NCBI RefSeq assembly: GCF_000275845.1
Contig: NW_006766914.1
Coordinates: 43,696-107,695, forward strand
Reading direction: 5' to 3'
Length of the DNA stretch: 64,000 nucleotides
Source: Dichomitus squalens LYAD-421 SS1
Lineage: Eukaryota; Basidiomycota; Agaricomycetes; Polyporales; Polyporaceae
Under the pieces are notes generated by a model. It ran no database searches and had not been told where the DNA came from. It saw only the letters and a list, made by a program, of their open reading frames with translations. Positions 1 to 12,254 of the stretch are shown piece by piece (positions within the stretch are counted from its first letter, which is position 1; every line of letters starts with the position of its first letter). A program made the position numbers and the translations under genes.

Positions 1-530
1 GCCACGTACCGACTGCTAACACTAGTACGAAGCAGCCATAACTTCCTGTGTAGCATTTCATGCGCCCAGCATGGTGATAACCTGACACTTCTCCGACTGC
101 TATTGCGACGACAAGCCTTAGTCAGCACTCGCACACCAACAAGTACTGCCCACTACCAGCTGATTCGAACGTAGACTTGAAGACAGAGGCCGGACGATTG
201 CAAAGCACAGCTGAGAACGCCCCAGCCGAATATGCAATGACTCATCGAGTGGGATACCTCTCCGTGTGCAGGCCTACGGGAGACGATTGATCATGTCTGG
301 CCACAATGTTTCCCGAGACGTCGGGATACAGCCAGCCTTGACACGACGTGGGTGAGACAGCGCAGACGGCCGGAGCAGCTATACGTACGCAGCGCTAGCA
401 GAAAAGCACAAGACCAGCAGCGTGTCCCAATGCTCAAAGGCGGACCTAATAGACATCTGGAATAACGGTCAGCGCGATCTGGATGAGACTGAACGTCGCC
501 GTAGAAACCCCCACCGAGTGGTGGTCTTGC
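1..530. repeat. Left arm of a ~530-bp inverted repeat
   Basis: This segment is the reverse complement of 14724-15253; position p pairs with 15254 minus p. The outer ~445 bases look identical, while the inner ~85 bases (about 446-530) carry substitutions and small indels, so homology fades toward the interior. The window cuts the arm at base 1, so it may extend further left. One plus-strand frame near 241-330 reads SPCAGLRETIDHVWPQC, which resembles the zinc knuckle (C..ET..H..C) at the end of non-LTR reverse transcriptases, but a stop lies directly upstream. A LINE relic is therefore possible, not shown. Family unassigned. Confidence 0.85.
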
Positions 531-1089
531 TCGTTGATCCGACCGAGTTCCTGGTGTTTGAGAACTCGTAGGGCCAGGATCATACTCAGTTCGGGACTGT
601 TCTTCCTGCGTGCCGCGACGCGAGTACAAGTGATTAGGGCTGCGCAATTCTTGGAGTCCGGTTCAGTTTGCAAGGTCCTCCTCGTCTTTACAGGGGATGA
701 TGGTGTGGCTGGTGGTGGGCCCCTGCATCCGTTTCTCTTGCGAGCCACTGGCATGCCAGCATAGAGCATATGCCTCGAAATCTTGAACGTTCTGCTCTTT
801 CCGTCTCGATTATGACAAGGCCGCGCTAGGACTGACACCTCTCCCAGGTCTTGACCTCAGACTGTGTCATGCTGAAATAACGCCACCATTATCTGATTAC
901 CTTGGACTACGTGCAGAAAAGGTCGAGGAGTCTTGGAACAAAGCATTAATATGCACGTGCCAGTGTGTTCTACTGTCGAGAGACGCCCATTCCCGAAGAT
1001 GACATAATCAAGAGATCCCAATTCGAGAACTGCGGAGAGGGCCCTGCAGCTGCGCAGGGCTCCCTTCTACGTCCACCAGGCGCATCTGA
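531..1089. other. Intergenic, upstream of PB1/ZZ gene
   Basis: No gene is recognisable. It holds the presumed promoter and 5' leader of the plus-strand gene starting at 1090. A pyrimidine/purine mix without a clear TATA box is seen, and short frames here are not protein-like. Confidence 0.5.
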
Positions 1090-4000
1090 ATGTCTGTCGC
1101 AGGCTCTGACTATGGCACATCCAACTACGGAAGAACGGAACCTCGTCCTGAAAAACCCCTAGTCGTCAAGTTCACCCATGAGGAGCGGGGGAGCAAGAAG
1201 ATCACTTATGCCTCCTCCCACCTATGCTCCTACGACCACCTCCGCAAGCAGGTGCGCTACCTCCGTATGTTTACCGGCATAGCTAACTGTGCACAGGTCG
1301 AGAAGTCTTTTGGTCTGCAGGCCACTCCCTTCTACATCGCGTACGTCGACGACGACTCCGAGACCATCTCCATTACGAACGAGACCGACCTCACCGAGGC
1401 CATCAATTACTTCAAGCCCACTCCCAACGAAGATCCCCCGCTCTCCTCTACTGCCTCGATTCTCTCTGGCAGAAGCTTCCGGAACTCCAAGATCACTCTC
1501 CCCGTGAGCATCATCGTCGACTACGAGGGAATCTCGCTCTCCGACACGGGCTCGCTCGTCAGTCTCGAGGAGTACAAGAACAGGAACGGCAGCGAGCACT
1601 CTCTATCATACACCTCCGATGGACCTCGGGAGCTCGAAGACGATGCGATCACGGTCAGTTCCAAGGACGTCGGCTCAAAGTACGACTTCCCCGCGCACCT
1701 CGGCAAGGGAGCGAAGACCATCGTCGCAGGCCCCAGCCGCGAGGCCCTCATAGACCCGAGCGACAAGTGGGAGGCAGGTACGATCTCCAGCCATCCGCGC
1801 ACCCTCAGCTCGAAGCGGAGCACGGACCCGCTCTCGTCGGACGACACGCTCGCACGGTACTCCGACGACCCAGAGTCCGTGTTCGCACGGCTAAAGCTAG
1901 AGGAGGAGCGGCTCGGGTTCTTCCCGGGAAATCTGAACGGGGCGACGACGTTCCAGACGGAGCGTGGGGTGAACTGGCTGCGGGACCAGAACGCGCACCT
2001 GCCGATCCTCGACGGGGACAAGCTGTCGATCAGCGACGTCTCGCTCGAGGACAGCATGTCGCTCGAACTCGAGCGCAATCAACACGGGAACTACCGGTAC
2101 ACGCTCACGGGGAGCAGCGGGTCGGTCGCATCGCAGAGTGTGCGCGACTATGGGAGCGTCGACGACGGGACAAGCGCTGGGGCGAACGAAGCGGCTGTCG
2201 AACCCAGTATCGCGGACTCGGCAGAGAAGTTCTTCGCGAGCCGGCCGACATCACTGCAGGCGCCCTTCCAGCAGCTCCCGCAGCTACACCAGCAGCTGCA
2301 GCATACGCATCCGCATCGTTCGTCCACGATGTCGTCGGGCTCGATGCAAAACCCGTTCATGTCGCCTGAGGAGATGTCGTATCCTACTGACTACATCCAC
2401 CCGGACATCCCGCCCGAGGTGCTGTCGTTCATCCGGCCCGCACAACCTCTCGCGCCGCCCGCAGACCCTACGAACTGCTCGAACTGCGGCGTGATCCTGG
2501 ACATCATCAAGTACGTGTGCTCGACGTGCGGCGAGGTCAAGGCTACGATCTCTGAGCCGACGTCCGCCACGACGGAGTGGGCGGGGGATCACAAAGGCAA
2601 GACGCGGGCGATCGACATCCACAACCATCGGGGAAACTCGTACCCGCTGCTGCGCAACTCGCCCTCGGCGTCCGCGTCGTCGCTGACGATTGTCGGGAGC
2701 CAGCATTCTGGGCACTCCGGGCATTCAGGCTCCGGGAGCTCAGGCTCCTCGGACCATCACCCCGCGCGGTCGCTTTCGGAGAGCACACTCTACCTGAACG
2801 TCAATGCGCCCAGCCTGAAGCCGCTCCCTTCGCTGCCGCGGTCGCCCGCCAGCCCGCATGCGCCACCGAACTCGCCCCTTTCCTCACTGGGGCTGGCGTC
2901 ATATGAGAACGGGATGGGGAGGAGGGAGGGGTACGAGCTATGCTCAATGTGCGTGCAGAGCTACGGGGTGCAACATTCGCTCGAGTTCAGCGCGACGCCG
3001 GGGGCGTCGCCGGGGCCGGGGACGTCGCCCGAGGACGCGGAGCGGGCGTTGTCGCGGTGGCGGCGGACGGCGCCGTCGCAGAAGGGCCTGCTGCGGCATG
3101 CGTACATCGAGAAGAGCTGGACGCACAGCGGGTGGGAAGACGTCGGTGAGTGTTGGGGTCATGGTGGCTTTCGTGCGCTGGGCATCCCTACGGGGGTGTG
3201 GTCGAAGCTCGAGCGCGGATGGGGTGCTGAAGCGTTCTTTCGTGGGATGTAGAACAGGGCGGGGAGGGCCCGTGTCATTGCTCGACGTGCAACACCGTCA
3301 TCACGAGCCACCGGTACAAGTGCGCGTCCTGCGATGATTTCAATTTGTGCCGGGCGTGCTACAGGTACGTGTGTTCTGGATTGGCGCTACGCAGCCCGTG
3401 CTCGCGTGCTTATATAGTGGTATGGTTGTTTGCGCTGTGCGATATAGGCAGGTGTACGAGGTCCATCCCGCGCACGCGTTCTTGGTTGTCCCGGACAAGT
3501 CGAGTGGCTCCCAGTCGTCTGGCTCTGGGCCCACTATCGCGGACCTCACAAGGCAGTCGACTGCGTCTATGGAGGAGACATGTAAGTTCTCTCGTTCGTT
3601 CTACGGCAGGCTCCCAATTGATGACCGTGTCTCGTGTCCTTCAGCCATGACACACGTGGGCGTCCATTGCGCGCAGTAAGTGCTGAGTTCACGCGAAAGT
3701 GCCTGCGGAGCGTGCGCTCATCCCCACCCACAGTTGCATGCAAGAAATTGTTGGCGCGCGATTCCATTGTGCGATCTGCGAGGATGTCGACATCTGCTCG
3801 AACTGCGATGCTGCTGGTCTGCCTGGTAACATAGACTCGGACGACGGTGGCCACATTTCCTCGCATATCATGATCAAGGTCTGTGTATTGGCCCTCGATG
3901 CTGGACCAGGGGGCGTGATTCGTGATACAAGAACTGACTCCATGTCAATCTCTTCGGCCTTAGATCCCACATCCCATGTCCACCGCAGACTTACAGAACA

Positions 4001-4991
4001 CGAGCCAGATGGCGATCCGACTATGGACCGGGCGCGACGCGGCGGTCGCGCAGGCCGGTAGCGCAAACGGCCGCGGGCGCCGCAATTCGATTGGGGAGTC
4101 GGCGTACTCCCATACGGTGCTCGGGACGGGCCCCCGGGTCAAGGTCGATTCTGTCGAGAACGACCACGGGCTCGTGTGTGATGGGTGTGCCCAGCCAATC
4201 ATTGGCGTGCGGTACCAATGTGCCAATTGCTCGTCCTATCCCAAGTCTGTCAGCTTGGTACGTGCTGTTTTATCACAATTCGTATGCATACCGCGAGGCC
4301 GGAAGTTAACCGACTGCTTGGGCGGCTGGCTGCTCTTCGTGTTCCTGTCCGGAAGTGCGAACGATGCGAAGCGCGCTCGTACGCCCTGCACGATCCGACG
4401 CACTTCTTCTTCAAGCTTCCAAGACCCGTCCACCGGCCGCTTGTCCTCCAGCCGCCACTACCCAGACTGTATGTCGTCCGCATGCATATTCAGTTTGCCG
4501 GCTGTCCAGAATTAGCTCACAATTGTATTACCTTGCCCTGACAGCTACAAGAAGCCCGCCGGGCCGCCGAACGGCACATTTAACGTCACCGACCCGAAAG
4601 GCAAGTCGCACATCAGTTCATGCGCCGTTCCTGTCGTATGCTCACTATTGTCTTGCGCCCTCGTCCTTCGCGCTCGGTAGAATATCTCCGGAGCCTCACA
4701 CATGCGTTCGCGGTGTGCGACCGGTGCATGTCGCACATCTCTGGCGAGTGGTTTCATTGCGCGTATTGCCCGAAGGACCTGTGCGACAGCTGCGCCGAGG
4801 TCGACACGCATGATAACACACACCTGTTTGTTGTGTTCAAGTCGGATGTGAACATGCAAATATTCCGGTACGTGCCTTTCTCCTTCCATTCCTGGCTTCC
4901 GCTGACGGCGGTTGTGGGCAGGCGGTTCATGAACGAGGAAGACCCGGCGCGGAGCCCACCGCTCATCCCATTCCCTGTGTACAATTCATGA
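1090..4991 (+). CDS. PB1 domain and multiple ZZ-type zinc fingers protein (NBR1/p62-like architecture)
   Basis: Eleven exons (1090-1251, 1297-3145, 3253-3364, 3448-3581, 3645-3675, 3734-3878, 3964-4257, 4356-4468, 4545-4600, 4681-4867, 4922-4991) give 1050 aa. Residues about 24-95 form a PB1 domain; removing the 45-nt intron 1252-1296 restores the continuous consensus LRKQVEKSFGL followed by the acidic IAYVDDDSETISI loop. A serine-rich, low-complexity middle contains a lone CxxC pair (NCSNCGV...VCSTCG). The C-terminal third has four ZZ modules, e.g. CSTCNTVITSHRYKCASC, HCAICEDVDICSNC, CDGCAQPIIGVRYQCANC and CDR CMSHISGEWFHCAYC. PB1 plus ZZ is the layout of selective-autophagy receptors and scaffold proteins, but no FW or UBA domain and no clear LIR motif was found, so the autophagy role is inference. 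Intron 4601-4680 uses a GC donor (GCAAGT). Start chosen as the first ATG ahead of PB1. Confidence 0.88.
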
Positions 4992-5344
4992 CAGGTTGCC
5001 TCGGAGGCTGCCTCCGTGCTTGCTTGCATTTTATTATGACCCATGACTATTCATCTGAGTACCATGTGTATACCATTTGTATCGCTGTCGTTATCTGCTC
5101 TGTGTCCGTACTGCCCATCCCATTTTCCGTCCAGTTTCCCATGCACTATCTAGTACAACTGTAGAACACAGTCATCCAATACAGTCTCCAGCGCCACATA
5201 CGCTCCGGCCGACTAGACATCATTAGGCGTCATGCATTCGCCATTCACGAGGGGCGCGGTGGCACTATAGACAGTTTGATCATCGGCAAGAACGCGAAGA
5301 AGCAAGATGCCATGCTACGAGTACGAGTACTGGGACAATTGGAA
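4992..5344. other. Convergent intergenic spacer
   Basis: 353 bases between the stop of the PB1/ZZ gene and the stop of MED4. It must hold both 3' UTRs; nothing else is recognised. Confidence 0.5.
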
Positions 5345-7759
5345 CTACAGATCCGGGTTGAGATCCAAGTCGAAGTCGGGGAACGGCTGTTGCTGGGGCG
5401 GTCGGAAGTCTGGTCGATAGGGGTTCGCGCCAGGGAGGGCCGGCAGTTCGACTGTGGGTGACACGGGTGGTGCTGCAATGTAGGTAGCGCATTAGCTCCG
5501 CTGGTCGTGCTTATGACGCGCAATTGAAGGGCGAAGAGTGGCACATGGGAAGAGCTAGCCAAAAGGGAACGAAATGCATTAAATGGAGGCAAGGCAGGTG
5601 CGACTCACGCTTGACCGAGTGCGTTTCGCCCAGAATACCGAGCGGCGCCTCGTCGTTCATGTGCCCACGGCGCATCTTCTCCTCATTGGGAAAGGGCGGG
5701 AAGAAGAGTGGTGGAGGGGGTTGGCCGGGCGCGAGGTCGGGCATGTTAGGCGGCGCGGAAGTGAATGCGGAGAGGCTCTGGGCGTACGCCAGCAGCTCGG
5801 GGTACGGGATCGCAGCTGTAAACACGATGACAAAGAATTGGTAGGTAAGCGCAAGTTCGTGGACTAATCAGGAACACGGAGTGCAATGAAAGGCGAGAGA
5901 TAGGAAGCCAGCAGGAGCGATTTGGATCTCGAGCGTGCCCACAGAAGACGACATGCAGTATGGCGTAGGATGCTTCTCCTACTTCTCCCGGTTTTTCCGT
6001 GGACAATTGGCGAGGCTCCTCAAGGGCCGTGGGACACTGGAGAAAAGAGAACGCACGCGTACGAGGGCCTACGGGATCCCTTTACGGTGGTATGGGGCCA
6101 CAGATCTAGAGCCGGCGGGAGCATGTCAACAATGGGAAGAGCCCCATTCAAGACCGGGTGTGAAAGAGAAGGGCGTTGAACAGGCGTTCGCCTTAACTTT
6201 CAGCCACTCGTATGTCGAGTAGCATGCGATGCTGGACGCCGGTCTGGTCATGCTCACAGTCGACCGGTCATTCCAGAGCCCCATGGAGCGATAATCACCA
6301 AGGGTGCTGCGGGTCCATGAGATGGGGAAGGCGGTTCCGGCTTTTCTGCTCAATTGTGAGAGTCGTATCTGATGCTGTCAACAGTCAACCATGCACGATG
6401 CCACGCCTTGCAGCTGCTCACGCGTGGTAAACTAGAGGCAGCTAGCGTGGATCAGAGTGACCTCGGGAATACGGACAAGCAAGTCATCGTTGCTGTGTAT
6501 TACTATTACTTGGTCTTCCCCACGTTACACCAAGTTTATGAGTCCAAGATTAGAACACGAACAAGACATTTAGCGATGGGCACTCGTTTTCTCCCTTCTC
6601 TATCGTGCACGTCGGAGGACTAGCCAGGCCTGGATCACGACCACTGCATGCCAGGAAGTATTTCAACTACCTGACATGCATTGCACGGAATTGAGGCGGC
6701 TGTAAGGTTCTGGACTCTGCACGTATGAGATCGAAGCTACAGTATGAGCCTACGCAGTTCGGAGCGCAAGCTGCCCGGATATGAGCAGCGGATCCGCGAG
6801 CTCCAAATTGGCACACGTACGGTGCCTATGTACTGAGATATTCGGATAATAGAGGCAAGAATAACCATTGAAGTGTCGTTCACCAATCCATATCTTCCCG
6901 ACTCATCACGGAGATGTTCACATAGGCACCGAGGAACCAATCTGATACCCTCGCAGAAGTTGCCCCAACTCCGCTTCAAATGTACCAATCGGCACCAGGA
7001 GCTGGTGACCACTGGATGCTCATCCACGCTGTGTCAGACGAGCGGATGATGCCTACCACCAAACGCGGCTGGTTAGGCTCAGGGTGCACATATAGTTCGC
7101 CAAACATTCGTTTACAAACCATGGGATCATGAAGATAGGTTCTCTGTCTGCAATGGCGGATGGCATCATGAACGATGTGCAATGTATATGCCGAGAAGCC
7201 CGGAGCTCCGAGCGTCGTGTGCACAGAGGTTGTACATGGACAGCTCGTGCGTCTGACAATGGACAGGTGAGACAGACAACTTACCGGCTTTGGCCTCATC
7301 TATGGCTTTTATCCGCTCTTCGCCCTCCCTGACAATCGCGTCGAGCTCTCGCCTCCCCTCGTCCAGGGCGCGTACTATCTCGCGCCAACGGCGGTCCAGA
7401 TCGAGAACTTCGCCCTTCAGTTGCTCGATCCGGCGCTGCTTTACTTGGTGCGTGCGTGCTACTTGTACGGCAGCTGCAAGTTGTGCATCCACAGAAAGCA
7501 GCTCGCCGACCGAAGGTGGCGGAGGTGGTCTTGACTGCGGTGGTCCGAGCGATTGGAATACTGTGTGCGAAAGCGTCTGCAGTCGCGCTAGAGGATCGAG
7601 TAGTATCTCTGACACGGATACCGATGCTTGCTGTGAGATGTCTGGTGAGCCGAATTGAGCAAAGTTCTGGGAGTGAACGGGCTGAGGTGGCTGCGAAGGG
7701 TAGCCGGACTGCGAGAACATTTGCTGGCTCGAAGGGCCGGCGTAAGGCGAGTATGACAT
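5345..7759 (-). CDS. MED4: Mediator of RNA polymerase II transcription subunit 4
   Basis: Three exons (7759-7285, 5815-5609, 5472-5345) join in frame to 269 aa. The N-terminal half is a polar, Q/S/P-rich stretch followed by a predicted coiled coil (AVQVARTHQVKQRRIEQLKG and on to KAIDEAKA). Exon 2 opens with AAIPYPELLAYAQSLSAFTS followed by APPN, the signature of the Med4 family, which sits in the Mediator middle module in the nucleus and bridges activators to RNA polymerase II. The C-terminus ends in an acidic PDFDLDLNPDL. Intron 1 (5816-7284) is 1469 nt, about twenty times the usual length here, with normal borders (gtaagt...acag); intron 2 is 136 nt. Transcribed divergently from the carboxypeptidase gene. 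Call is firm; the long intron is unusual and listed separately. Confidence 0.88.
5816..7284 (-). other. Giant first intron of MED4 (1469 nt)
   Basis: Donor gtaagt at 7284-7279 and acceptor acag ending at 5816 are canonical, and the flanking codons join into the MED4 consensus. The interior has no frame I recognise and no terminal inverted repeat I could find. A plus-strand frame at 5935-6222 (95 codons) and minus frames near 6976-7299 are open but resemble no known family. It may be an inserted, decayed element or a nested noncoding transcript. Confidence 0.7.
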
Positions 7760-9222
7760 AATCTAGAACGGTCGTATGAGCAGGTTAGCTCCCAGAAGGA
7801 CTGATTAATATCGTGCTTGATGGCTGAGACGACCCAGAGAGACAAGAAGTCGATTCCTGATGGAGGACGAGGATGAGCTGGATTGCGGTTACCGTCTGGC
7901 CGCTGCGCTCAGTTGGCTGAGGTCTTATCTAATCTCTCAATGGCGCCTATCTCTGCTCTGGCGACCAACAGTACTAACCAGTCGTCCGACTGCCTTGCGG
8001 GCCACTGTCTTACCTTCCTGACACCAAATACCCCAATGACGGCTGTCCTGTTGACTTGCAGCTAAACGACATTCGTGTACTAGTATGGAGATGTGTAGAG
8101 GGTATAGAGCATCGCTGCTTCCGACTTCAATACCCATGATAGCATCAGGGCATGGTATCCCTTGACAGGTGCAGTCCGTTTCCTCCTACCCCCCACGCCA
8201 TGTAATCCAAACCCCCACTGGTTCAGGTATGTGACACCTGACTCTGAGAAGCCAACTTGCCTTCAATACGATGCGCCGCCCATGCCAGCTTCCTATTGGC
8301 CTTATCCGCACTTGCACTATGGTTCTGAGCGTACGTGCTTCAGTTTAGGCAACGACCATGACACAACTTTGCGTGCTGCTGACTGCTCTTGTCGGCCAGA
8401 AGCGGCTATATCCCAGGTGAAAGAGCATGGTGTTCAATCAGTGCTCGGACGGCGTACAATAGTCGTGTGAATGTGCCGAGGCAAGCCCCTGTGGGGCCTA
8501 GACTTCGGAAGGTACGGCCTTCACCAATGTCCGAGTCCTGCAAAGGTTCATTCCTGTACAAACCTCCTCTCAGATTGAGTTCGATACTGCGCACTTTAAC
8601 CCTCGCTCTTGGCGCCCATAACATGTAGCAGGGAAGCTCTCGGATTTATCCGTCACCCGGAGTACCCTCGTAAACGAACACATGCTGCTTGGACTGCAGT
8701 GTGCTTTTACGAAGCGCCGTATGAAGCGCCTTATATTCCACCAGCCACTCGGCGACTGACCATGCTCTCGATGTCAATCTATGATCCTCTCGTCGTCCGC
8801 CAGAGGCGTATTGAGCACCATATGCCTCCACGAACCGATACGCCTGAGGATTACTCAAATGGAACACCCTTTACGCAGCGCGTCTGCGCTGACAATTGGA
8901 TGAGAAAGTGTCCAGCCACAGTCGGAGTAGCATAGTAACCAGCTTCGCAGAGCCGTCGTCAAGGACGGCTATTGTGAAGGACGTCAGTAGGACATACTAT
9001 CCCGATTCCCGGCACGCTCGCCAGCCAGCGATCAAACCTTAGTACATGCCGGCGGGCGCGGAAGTTGGCATGAGGGATTAGTGAAACTGATATACGTTTT
9101 GCAGCATCCCTTATATGGACCGCGTATGCGGCTGACGGACATATAAAAGCAATGCACTTGGACCTCCACTGACCCAGGTAAACCCGCCCTCAATCCCTAT
9201 CACCGCGTACGTAGACCGCAAC
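7760..9222. other. Divergent promoter region MED4 / carboxypeptidase
   Basis: 1463 bases between two divergently transcribed starts. Nothing coding is recognised. The right edge carries the TATA box of the carboxypeptidase gene (9142-9148). The length is large for this window and the interior (8100-8950) could be decayed repeat, but no family could be assigned. Confidence 0.5.
9142..9148 (+). promoter_or_regulatory. TATA box of the S10 carboxypeptidase gene
   Basis: ATATAAAAGC lies about 75 bases upstream of the ATG at 9223 in an otherwise GC-rich stretch, a normal distance for a fungal TATA promoter with a short leader. Confidence 0.6.
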
Positions 9223-12200
9223 ATGCTGGGGCCCTCTTTCGCAGCGCTGCTCGCGCTCGTCGCATCCTTCGTCTCCGCCCAGCTCCCGCCGACACCCAGC
9301 AGCTGGCCCCAAGACTACCCCGGAAAGCCCTCTGGCGACTTTAGCCCAGAATGGCAAAGCTGTATGCTCACAATATACTCATACTCATGTTGCTCCCACT
9401 TACATTCATGTTATGGCCGCAGACTTCCAGGTAACGGGCCCCTTACCAAATGTAACGTGGGCTCTTCCCCGCAGCTTTGCCGGAAACATTCCCGTCAATC
9501 GTCCGGACCACCCTAACAATACGCTCTTCTTCTGGGCGTTCGAGCACGAGAATGGCTCCCTCACCGCCGGGGCCGACGAGCGCACCGATGTGCCGTGGGG
9601 CATCTGGCTGAATGGAGGGTAAGCCACCATCTTCCCGAAGCGTCCTCTCCGCATGCTCCTCGCACTAGAGGCCCGGGTTCCTAATGTGCTCCGTATTTTC
9701 TCTGTTATTTATAGACCTGGTTCCTCCAGTTTGCTTGGGCAAGCGTACGAGGTAAGCCTGACTCGCGAGAACCCCCGATGATGATCCTGACACCGACTTC
9801 TCGCACAGAATGGTCCCATCCATCTTACGCCGGAAGGACTCCCGATCGAGAACGCGTTCAGCTGGGACAAGCTGTCGGACTACATCTGGATAGACCAACC
9901 TGTGTGAGTGCCATCACGCTTTTCTCGGAAATCTCACACCGAGCGATGGCTGATGTTTCCCGCAGTGGAGTCGGCTGGTCTACGACGGACTCGGAGGGAT
10001 ATGGTACGTGGGCTCCGTCTTGGAGCCGTCACGTCGGCACTGACCTTCATCCGCTCCCGTGTAGTCCACGACGAGGATGAGATGGGCCGGGACTTTGTAC
10101 GCTTCCTGACTGTGTCCGTGTCTATCGGTGGCTTAACTGAACACACGATCACCGTCTGGTCTAGATGGGCTTCCTCGAGAACCTTGTGAAAGTCTTTCCG
10201 AGCCTCGCCCAGCGGCCCCTCTATCTCACCGGAGAAAGTTACGCCGGGACCTATATCGTGAGCCTTGCATACCCGCTAAAGGTGGAATGATGTCGGAGCC
10301 TGTCTCGCTGACGAGAACTTGGCTTCCGCGATTGCAGCCGTACATCATGAAGACCTACTTCGGCTTGGAGAATCCTCCGGTCAACATCGTGAAGTTTGCT
10401 ATCGGTGACGGCACCGTCGGCTCGACTCTTACGTTTGAGTACGTTCCTACGGTAAGCAGCCGTCTGTCTGAGTAATGCGAGACGTGACAGCTGCCGAGCT
10501 GAGTGATGTGCGGTGCGGTGCAGCTTACGACGATTGAGACGTACCCCCAACTCATCGGCTACGACCCTGAAGTCTTCGACTACTTCCGCGAACAGTAAGT
10601 GCCCCGCGATCGGTAACGCAGCTTCTCGAGGCTGAATGCGGAAATAATGAAATCCAGGCAGCACTTGTGCGGCTATGACCTCAACCTCACCTACCCGCAA
10701 AATGGCCACTTCCCCACCCTCCAAGTTGTTAACCCGACGGACCCGGCCTCGCCGCTCATCACAGAGAACTTCAGCAACAAACGCCAGTTCTTCAGGAAGA
10801 CCCTCACCCGGCTCGCCGTCGAGGCCGACACCCTCCGCAAGCGCGACGGGGAGCTCGTGAAGCGTGATTTGAGCCTGCGCGCGAACGGGACGATCGACTC
10901 GTGGTACGGGTGCTTCATCTACGATGAGCTGATCGACTACGCGCTGAACTTCTCGGCACCGTGGAGTGAGCGTCTTATATTCGCTGATTATCCGCACAGA
11001 AGCGCTAACTCTATTCGTAGGCGAGACGCAAGGGTTTGACGTGCGTGCTGTGGTTTCTCAGAGTTAGAGTGGCAGCGAGCTGACGGCTTGCGGATGGGCC
11101 GTGCAGGTCTATCAGGTCCAGGATGCGCTGAACCCCGAGTCGCCCATCGACGGCAGTTCGTTCTACAACGGTGCGTGCTTGCAGGTTCCGGGATTCTGAG
11201 GTAATGCTAACTATCGTGTGACGTAGATCCACAAATGGTCGCTGCGCTCCATGCGCCCACTAGCAAGCAGTGGGCGGGCTCTATTCCCTACCCCTTCCTG
11301 GGCGACCCCGTCAATGGCTTCGACCCGAGTGAGCAATAGCTCTACTATATTTGTCTCAGGTTGCACGGTGCTGACAGTGATCTTCGCAGGCGTTGAGTAA
11401 GGACATTGCGTGGGGTCACTCAACGTGTCCAGTAGCTAATCTGTTGCCAGGCCCATGGCGTTCTTGTCGGACCTGGCGAGCAACGCGTCTCAACATGGCA
11501 TCAGCGTCGTACTTTACTCCGGCAACGACGATTCCCTTGTCGCTCACCGTGGTACTGAAGGTATTTGGACCCTTGATCAAGGTATTGAACAGCGCGCTGA
11601 CTTTGTCTACTCTCTAGTTGTCATTCAAGTACGTTAAGCATTTCCTTGCTAATCCGACAATGCTAAACTTCGAGTAGAACACGACGTTCGGCGGCACCCA
11701 AGGGTTCTCGCGCCGCCCCTCCACCCCTTGGATCGACGATAACGGGTTTGTCGGTGGTGTTGTCCACCAGGAGCGCAACTGGACATATGTTCTAGTCGAG
11801 GGCGCAGGCCACCTGATCCCCTACTTCAACCCATCCCGTGTAAGTTACAGAACTCCTGTCCGCGTCGCGGAGGATTTGACCCACCCTGTGATAGGCCTCA
11901 ACGGTCCTTCGCGAGTTCATCCTCGGCAGCAACAAGACCGGGCTCGTCACGATGGGTCCCGACGGTGACATCGACGTCGAGGGCGGCGAAGATGTCGCTC
12001 TTGCAGTCGACGCGCTTCCCGGACAATCCGGCATCGCCGTCGGCTCCATCACTACGACTGGGACGTTCTTCTACCCTGCTGCGACCGTCGCGGCGTGGGA
12101 GGTGTTCATCGCGACCGCGACCGTGCTCTCGCCACAAATCACCGTGCCCGTTGTGAACGCGAAGGGCAGCGGTGCCGCCCCAGTAGGCGGCGCCGCTGTG

Positions 12201-12254
12201 GCCGTCCTGGCGTGCATCGCGTCGTTTGCGGTGACGCTGCTCGCCTCTTTCTGA
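9223..12254 (+). CDS. Secreted serine carboxypeptidase, peptidase family S10, probably GPI-anchored
   Basis: Eighteen exons (9223-9361, 9423-9618, 9715-9751, 9809-9903, 9966-10003, 10065-10096, 10165-10257, 10338-10451, 10524-10594, 10658-10965, 11021-11040, 11107-11170, 11227-11328, 11390-11396, 11451-11560, 11618-11628, 11678-11839, 11895-12254) give 652 aa. It removes C-terminal residues from peptides outside the cell or in the vacuole. Residues 1-20 are a signal peptide (LLALVASFVSAQ). The catalytic triad is visible: Ser in GESYAGTY, Asp in LYSGNDDSLV, His in VEGAGHLIP; the oxyanion-region NGGPGSSS spans an intron. Several N-glycosylation sites occur (NVT, NLT, NAS, NWT). The C-terminus ends in a small-residue hydrophobic tail (VAVLACIASFAVTLLASF), suggesting a GPI anchor. 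Exons of 7, 11 and 20 nt are unusually small. A TATA box lies 75 bases upstream. Confidence 0.9.

Noticed and set aside
5935..6222. 95-codon frame inside the MED4 intron as a nested gene
   Set aside because: No family resemblance and opposite-strand frames of similar length exist; left as intron content.
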